A DNA stretch of 9,856 bases from JAAYUD01 sp041907665 (GTDB lineage: Bacteria; Bacteroidota; Bacteroidia; Bacteroidales; Bacteroidaceae), in the NCBI GenBank assembly GCA_041907665.1, contig JAYRGW010000067.1:1-9856 (forward strand). The letters are read 5' to 3'. A program made the position numbers and the translations under genes. Below are positions 5,671-9,856 of this stretch, in pieces; position 1 is the first letter of the stretch, and each line of letters opens with the position of its first letter. The notes beneath the pieces were generated by a model that did no database searches, was not told the origin of the DNA, and worked only from the letters and a program-made list of their open reading frames with translations.

Positions 5671-7050
5671 ATGAAAATAAAATTAGTTTTTTTATCGTTC
5701 TTCTGTTTGCTCTTTTCGGGCAATATCCTTGCTCAAGGCGATGTGTATGAAAGATCAAAAGAGTATGAACCTCCTACAGACAAGCAAGTTGTAGAAAAGC
5801 TCGATCAGTGGCAAAACCTAAAGTTTGGTGTTTTGTTTCATTGGGGACTTTATGCCGTACCAGGTATTGTTGAATCTTGGTCTATTTGCAACGAGGATTG
5901 GATTACTCGTGATACGACTCAGACCTATCAGCAGTATAAAGACTGGTACTGGGGACAGTGTCATAGGTTCAATCCTACAAAATTCAACCCAGATCAATGG
6001 GCTCATGTTATGAAAGATGCCGGAATGAAGTATATGATCTTTACAACCAAACATCATGATGGCTTTTGTATGTTCGATTCTCATTTAACCGATTTTTCTA
6101 TAGCCAATTATGCATTCAAAGACAATCCGAAACGTGATGTAGCCCGATACGTATTTGACGCTTTTCGTAAGCAGGATTTTATGATTGGCGCTTATTTTTC
6201 GAAACCTGATTGGCATTCACAATACTATTGGTGGGATGTATATCCACAAAAAAACCGCAATGTCAATTATGATATTCAAAAATATCCGGCGCATTGGCAA
6301 ATGTTCAAAGACTATACATATCGGCAAATAGAAGAACTTATGTCGCGGTATGGGCGTGTTGATATATTATGGCTTGATGGAGGCTGGGTTTGCAAAGAGA
6401 ACAATCAAGATATTGATATGCCCCGTATTGCAGAAATGGGACGGCATGATCAGCCGGGATTAATTATGGTAGATCGTACCATTCATGGTCCTTATGAAAA
6501 CTATCAGACTCCAGAACGAACTATTCCTGAAAAGCAACTATCTTATCCATGGGAAAGTTGTATACCGCTCAGTGATGATTGGGGCTATGTAAAGCATCCT
6601 AATTTCAAGTCGCCACAAAAAATTATTAATTCACTTATTGAAATTGTTGCAAAAGGAGGTAGTCTTGTTCTTGGTGTAGGACCAACTCCCGAAGGACTGA
6701 TACAACCCGAAGTAGTGGAACGCTTGAAAGTGATAGGTGTGTGGATGAGAGAAAATGGAACGGCTATATATAATACTCGATCTACTCCTATATATAATAG
6801 TGGTAATACGTGGTTTACTGCCGATAAAAATGGTAAAACCCTTTATGCCATTTATCGTTTAGATGAAAAACAGACATTATCTGATGTTATAAATTGGAAA
6901 GGTAATGTGCCTCTAAAGGGTACAAAGATACGTATGCTTTGCAATGGCACTCCGCTAAAGTGGAAGGCTAAAGGGGATACTGTATCCGTTTTTCTGCCAA
7001 AGGGAATAAAGAATGAATCTTTTGCCATGGTCTTCCAATCTAAGAAGTAA
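5671..7050 (+). CDS. Secreted alpha-L-fucosidase, glycoside hydrolase family 29
   Basis: The 459-residue enzyme should release terminal alpha-linked L-fucose from host or dietary glycans with retention of configuration. An N-terminal signal peptide is visible (KIK, hydrophobic core, NILA, with cleavage near residue 21-22); Cys12 lies inside the core, so it is not an obvious lipoprotein and is probably periplasmic. GH29 signatures include KFGVLFHWGLYAVPG (His57) and TTKHHDGFCMFDS (His128, His129), which form the fucose pocket. The catalytic nucleophile is Asp236 in DILWLDGGW. Glu282 (TPER) and Glu295 (PWESC) are the candidates for acid/base; family members differ, so I do not choose firmly. 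A short beta-sandwich follows the barrel from about residue 375. Length is normal for GH29. It precedes SusC-type sequences, consistent with a fucose-glycan utilization locus. Confidence 0.93.
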   Translation: MKIKLVFLSFFCLLFSGNILAQGDVYERSKEYEPPTDKQVVEKLDQWQNLKFGVLFHWGLYAVPGIVESWSICNEDWITRDTTQTYQQYKDWYWGQCHRFNPTKFNPDQWAHVMKDAGMKYMIFTTKHHDGFCMFDSHLTDFSIANYAFKDNPKRDVARYVFDAFRKQDFMIGAYFSKPDWHSQYYWWDVYPQKNRNVNYDIQKYPAHWQMFKDYTYRQIEELMSRYGRVDILWLDGGWVCKENNQDIDMPRIAEMGRHDQPGLIMVDRTIHGPYENYQTPERTIPEKQLSYPWESCIPLSDDWGYVKHPNFKSPQKIINSLIEIVAKGGSLVLGVGPTPEGLIQPEVVERLKVIGVWMRENGTAIYNTRSTPIYNSGNTWFTADKNGKTLYAIYRLDEKQTLSDVINWKGNVPLKGTKIRMLCNGTPLKWKAKGDTVSVFLPKGIKNESFAMVFQSKK

Positions 7051-7063
7051 TTTTATTTTTTTT

Positions 7064-7133
7064 TATAAACTTAATAAGACGTACAAAGCCCTTTCTATTG
7101 TTTTAGGGCTTTGTACGTCTTATTAAGTTTATA
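7064..7133. repeat. Perfect 29-bp inverted repeat, possible terminator
   Basis: Bases 7064-7092 are the exact reverse complement of 7105-7133, with a 12-base loop (7093-7104). It starts 14 bases after the fucosidase stop codon, so it probably ends or protects that transcript. Unlike a classical terminator, the T-rich run (7051-7064) is on the 5' side and no T-run follows on the plus strand; read on the minus strand it would be followed by As. The stem is much longer than usual intrinsic terminators. Termination, mRNA 3'-end stabilisation, or a small palindromic mobile repeat are all possible. Confidence 0.9.
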
Positions 7134-7171
7134 TACCCCTATTATTTAAATAAATATATCTAATAACCTTG

Positions 7172-7197
7172 AATAACATTTCTATTTCAATGTTATT
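7172..7197. repeat. Inverted repeat AATAACATT / AATGTTATT in AT-rich intergenic
   Basis: Nine perfectly complementary bases flank an 8-base loop within the very AT-rich stretch between the fucosidase gene and the first SusC-like fragment. It lies about 100 bases before the promoter-like element at 7298, so it could be an operator, but AT-rich DNA readily produces such matches by chance. Confidence 0.35.
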
Positions 7198-7274
7198 ATT
7201 TAGTAATACATACTCCTATTTTATATATGCATATATATATTAACTTTTTATTAACTAAATAAACTATAATATAT

Positions 7275-7305
7275 TTTTATTTCTAAAAAATATAAATTAT
7301 ATTTG
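7275..7305 (+). promoter_or_regulatory. Bacteroides-type promoter upstream of SusC-like fragment
   Basis: TATATTTG (7298-7305) fits the -7 consensus TAnnTTTG exactly. TTTT at 7275-7278 could serve as the -33 element at a 19-base spacing. Transcription would begin near 7312, leaving a leader of about 80 bases before the ATG at 7391. It is the only good promoter seen before the two SusC-like frames, so it probably drove the original receptor gene. Confidence 0.5.
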
Positions 7306-7390
7306 TTGCATCGGATTAAAAACGATGTATAAACCTAAAACAAATGTGGAAACCATTTATGGAATGAATTAACCCTAACTAAGTATTATT

Positions 7391-7633
7391 ATGAACAAAA
7401 AATGGCATTATTTCTTAGTTTTGTTTGTCTCTCTCTTCATGAGCGTCCCTTTAGCAGTGAGTGTCTATGCAGACGAATCTGCTCAATCGGTTGTGCAAGC
7501 AAAGAAAATCACTGTAACGGTTGTCGATACTAAGGGCGAGCCGATTATTGGTGCGAATGTATTGGTTAAAGGTACAAATAAAGGAGGCATTACAAACCAA
7601 AAAGGTAAGTTTACCCTTAACGTACCTAATTAA
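7391..7633 (+). CDS. Short CarboxypepD_reg-like ORF, probable SusC N-terminal remnant
   Basis: The 80-residue frame begins with a good signal peptide (residues 1-27: NKK, hydrophobic core, SVYA cleavage). It is followed by most of a carboxypeptidase-regulatory-like beta domain, ITVTVVDTKGEPIIGANVLV then GTNKGGITNQKGKFTLNV. This is how SusC/RagA receptors start. It ends at a TAA exactly where the domain's last strands (normally VSYIGY) should come, and the TonB box, plug and barrel are absent. The 88 bases after it do not continue the family in another frame. I infer a receptor gene that lost nearly all its length, perhaps by recombination with the similar gene that follows at 7722. A functional small secreted protein is possible but the incomplete domain argues against it. 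Confidence 0.65.
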   Translation: MNKKWHYFLVLFVSLFMSVPLAVSVYADESAQSVVQAKKITVTVVDTKGEPIIGANVLVKGTNKGGITNQKGKFTLNVPN

Positions 7634-7721
7634 AAATCAATGAAGTAACTATTTATTATGCGTTATTCAAGACTCCTATTGATTATCTCTGATTTTTATA
7701 ATTCATTTAAATTTTAACCTT

Positions 7722-9620
7722 ATGAGAGAAAAATGTAAAAAAGAAAGCATTGCTGTGAAAAGCGTTTTTACAGCGATGGCTTTGATCGCTTTTTTATTAA
7801 ATGGCAATCTTGTGTTTGCTAAAAGTTCTGCTCCCGAAAACTCTAATATTGCTTTGACTCAGCAGCAGAATACCACAATCACTGGAACTATTTTGGATGC
7901 AACGGGTGCTCCGATTATCGGTGCAAGCGTTTATGAAAAAGGATCCAAAAATGGTGCAATTACTGATGTAAACGGGAGATTTTCGTTAAAAGTAAAAACT
8001 GGAAGTATTCTCGTTGTCAGTTACATCGGTTATACGACGCAAGAAGTGAAAGCTACTCGCAACGTAATTATCACTTTGCAAGAGAATAACACAACTCTAG
8101 ATGAAGTCGTTGTTGTTGGTTATGGAACCCAGAAAAAGGTTAATTTAACAGGTGCAGTATCTACTGTAGATGTTTCTAAAACTTTAGAAGCTCGTCCTGT
8201 AGCAGATGTAACAAAGGCCTTGCAGGGAGTTGTCCCCGGTCTTACTATTATATCTAGTAGTGGACGATTAGATTCTGAACCTTCTGTAGTTATTCGAGGT
8301 ATTGGAACTTTAAGTAGTGGTTCTAAATCTCCCTTAATTGTGGTAGATGGTGTACCTATGGATGATATATCATATCTAGATCCAAATGATATCCAAGACA
8401 TTAGTGTCTTAAAGGATGCTGCGTCAACCTCTATTTATGGAACTCGGGCAGCTTTTGGCGTTGTCCTTATTACAACTAAATCTGCAAAAAAAGTTGATAG
8501 AGTCACTATAAATTATACTAATAATTTTTCTTGGGATACCTCTAGTATTCTTCCTAATTACCCAGATGTTCCAACCCAGTTGAAGGCTATGATCTCTGCC
8601 AATGATAGAGCCGGAAATCAGAGTGAACTTTTTGGAATGTATTTAAAAGATATGCTCCCTTATGCTCAAAAGTGGAAAGAACAACATGGTGGAGGTAAAG
8701 CTAAATACCGTGAGATGGAATTATATAAAGATGATAATAATGTTGGTGATTTTAAGTTAGACAATAATGGTGTAGGGATGTATTATGCCGATTGGGATGT
8801 GAAAAATATCATGTTTCGTAAATGGAAGCCAGGTCAAAGTCATAATGTATCTCTACAAGGAACAAATGGTAATACTTCTTATTTTATGTCTTTTGGTTAT
8901 GACCATCAAGAGGGTATTATGAAGTTTAATCCTGACAAAATGAACAAATATAATGTTTTATTAAATCTTTCAACAGATATTACTCCTTGGCTAACGGTCG
9001 GTGGACGTTTTCAATATAGTGATAAAGATTATACGACACCCAATACGCTTCGTACTTCTTTTCAATATATGTGGCGTTGGGGTAGTTTTTTTGGTCCTTA
9101 TGGTACCTATCAAGGAAATGATTTTTTCAATGATATAGCCTGCCGTAAACAAGCAGGAGATGATAATAGCCACGATACGTATACTCGTATGGGAGGCTTT
9201 TTAAAAGCAACTATTATAAAAGGACTTACATTAAATGCTGATTATACTTATAACGTTCGCCGTTACGATGAAAAAACATCATATTATCCAGTCGTAAGTT
9301 ATAATTCTTGGGGTGGAGATATAACAGCTGGATTACAAACAACGGATTGGGGTTCAGACGTTTATCAGTATGCTCGCAAAGATAATTCTTATGCGCTAAA
9401 TGTATACGCCAATTATGCAATTGATGTACTGAGAGACCATCATTTCAACATTATGTTAGGAGGTAATGCTGAAGAAGGTGAACAATGGGGCTTTGATGCT
9501 CAACGTAATGATATGATAGATTATGACAAACCTGAATTTAATTTTACAACTGGAGACCAACTTGTAACTGGCTGGCATAATAAATGGGGAGCTTGTGGGT
9601 ATTTTGGACGTATTAATTAG
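7722..9620 (+). CDS. SusC/RagA-type TonB-linked outer membrane receptor, 3'-truncated by insertion
   Basis: The 632-residue frame is the N-terminal part of a SusC-type receptor, the outer-membrane channel that imports glycans with a SusD lipoprotein, powered by TonB. In order: a signal peptide (about 1-33, ending VFA), a CarboxypepD_reg-like domain (51-121, with PIIGASV and VVSYIGY), a TonB box (LDEVVVVGYG, 126-135), and a plug domain (about 138-253, with VIRGIGTLSSGSKSPLIVVDGVP and SIYGTRAAFGVVLITTK). The first barrel strands follow. Intact relatives are typically about 1000 residues, so some 400 barrel residues are missing. Reading stops in GYFGRIN, where the family continues with Tyr. The last TA of the frame fits that Tyr codon, and the stop codon is completed by the first base of inserted DNA. 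No SusD gene is in the window. The truncated barrel is unlikely to work. Confidence 0.9.
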   Translation: MREKCKKESIAVKSVFTAMALIAFLLNGNLVFAKSSAPENSNIALTQQQNTTITGTILDATGAPIIGASVYEKGSKNGAITDVNGRFSLKVKTGSILVVSYIGYTTQEVKATRNVIITLQENNTTLDEVVVVGYGTQKKVNLTGAVSTVDVSKTLEARPVADVTKALQGVVPGLTIISSSGRLDSEPSVVIRGIGTLSSGSKSPLIVVDGVPMDDISYLDPNDIQDISVLKDAASTSIYGTRAAFGVVLITTKSAKKVDRVTINYTNNFSWDTSSILPNYPDVPTQLKAMISANDRAGNQSELFGMYLKDMLPYAQKWKEQHGGGKAKYREMELYKDDNNVGDFKLDNNGVGMYYADWDVKNIMFRKWKPGQSHNVSLQGTNGNTSYFMSFGYDHQEGIMKFNPDKMNKYNVLLNLSTDITPWLTVGGRFQYSDKDYTTPNTLRTSFQYMWRWGSFFGPYGTYQGNDFFNDIACRKQAGDDNSHDTYTRMGGFLKATIIKGLTLNADYTYNVRRYDEKTSYYPVVSYNSWGGDITAGLQTTDWGSDVYQYARKDNSYALNVYANYAIDVLRDHHFNIMLGGNAEEGEQWGFDAQRNDMIDYDKPEFNFTTGDQLVTGWHNKWGACGYFGRIN

Positions 9621-9856
9621 GGTCTGCTGAATAATATTTATCCACAGATTACATTAATTAGCCTAAATGCGATCACTGGCCTCTGATTTTTTACTAAATC
9701 AAGTGTGAGTCTTATATTTCTCCACATTTGCATCATTTCAGTAAGCACATGAAGAAGCTCTTTGAGGAACTTCATCACATTCTTTGAGAAATAGCATGCA
9801 CTTGCCCACGCCTCACCCGTATCAGGGAGTTTAGCTCTGATGTTGTTCGCCCGATA
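9620..9856. mobile_element. End of an insertion sequence interrupting the SusC gene, partial
   Basis: The receptor frame breaks at 9619/9620. From there the sequence starts GGGTCTGCTGAATAATA, resembling an IS terminus, and 18 bases further in lies the stop of a minus-strand frame that stays open to the window edge. A stop close to the terminus is normal IS architecture. The other end, the terminal inverted repeat partner and any target duplication lie outside the window, so the family and size cannot be fixed. Confidence 0.7.
9638..9856 (-). CDS. Transposase C-terminal fragment, runs off window edge
   Basis: A minus-strand frame enters at the window edge and stays open for 72 codons to a TAA at 9638-9640. 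The visible product starts YRANNIRAKLPDTGEAW, has a helical Lys/Leu-rich middle (FSKNVMKFLKELLHVLTEMM) and ends AFRLINVICG. It has no start codon here because it is the 3' part of the gene. The call rests on context: it abuts the precise break in the SusC gene, with the stop 18 bases from the junction, and it resembles the basic, helical tails of DDE transposases. The catalytic residues lie outside the window and I cannot assign a family (IS5- or IS1182-like are guesses). Confidence 0.6.
   Translation of the reverse strand, partial: YRANNIRAKLPDTGEAWASACYFSKNVMKFLKELLHVLTEMMQMWRNIRLTLDLVKNQRPVIAFRLINVICG

Noticed and set aside
1..9856. CRISPR array, tRNA or rRNA gene
   Set aside because: No regularly spaced repeats, cloverleaf-like sequence or conserved rRNA segments were seen on reading; a tool-based scan was not possible.

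Overview
The window looks like a chromosomal segment of a Bacteroidales bacterium (Bacteroides/Parabacteroides-like). The grounds are a SusC/RagA-type TonB-dependent receptor, a secreted GH29 fucosidase, a small Lys/Ala-rich histone H1-like protein of the Bacteroidetes type, a Bacteroidetes-type Crp/Fnr regulator, AT-rich intergenic DNA, no obvious Shine-Dalgarno sequences, and several upstream sites matching the Bacteroides -7 promoter element TAnnTTTG. No database search was possible, so all family names come from motif recognition.

Layout. Bases 1-613 carry no convincing gene, only small inverted repeats. Bases 614-2139 (minus strand) hold a cysteine-containing flavodoxin-fold NAD(P)H/FMN reductase, a Crp/Fnr-family regulator just upstream of it, and a doubtful 101-codon ORF. 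Bases 2140-2444 hold no recognisable gene. At 2445-3448 an unrecognised 213-residue protein (minus) is divergent from the histone-like gene (plus), which ends in a clear intrinsic terminator. Bases 3563-5592 form a two-gene operon with a 4-base ATGA overlap: a radical SAM/helix-hairpin-helix protein (TIGR03916-like) and its DUF4130/TIGR03915-like partner. These are a recurrent, poorly characterised predicted DNA repair or modification pair, and the most interesting functional module here.

Bases 5671-9620 are a glycan-use region on the plus strand: a secreted alpha-L-fucosidase, a perfect 29-bp inverted repeat, a very AT-rich stretch with a good Bacteroides-type promoter, an 80-codon fragment resembling the start of a SusC protein, and then a second SusC-like gene. 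That second gene stops after 632 codons inside the beta-barrel. The break coincides with the end of an inserted element, whose minus-strand reading frame (9638 to the window edge) looks like a transposase C-terminus. The outer-membrane importer is therefore probably broken, and the locus appears to be a decaying or rearranged polysaccharide utilization locus that keeps its fucosidase.

The best candidate for a little-described system is the radical SAM/DUF4130 pair. The strongest evidence of genome change is the tandem SusC remnant plus the insertion-truncated SusC.
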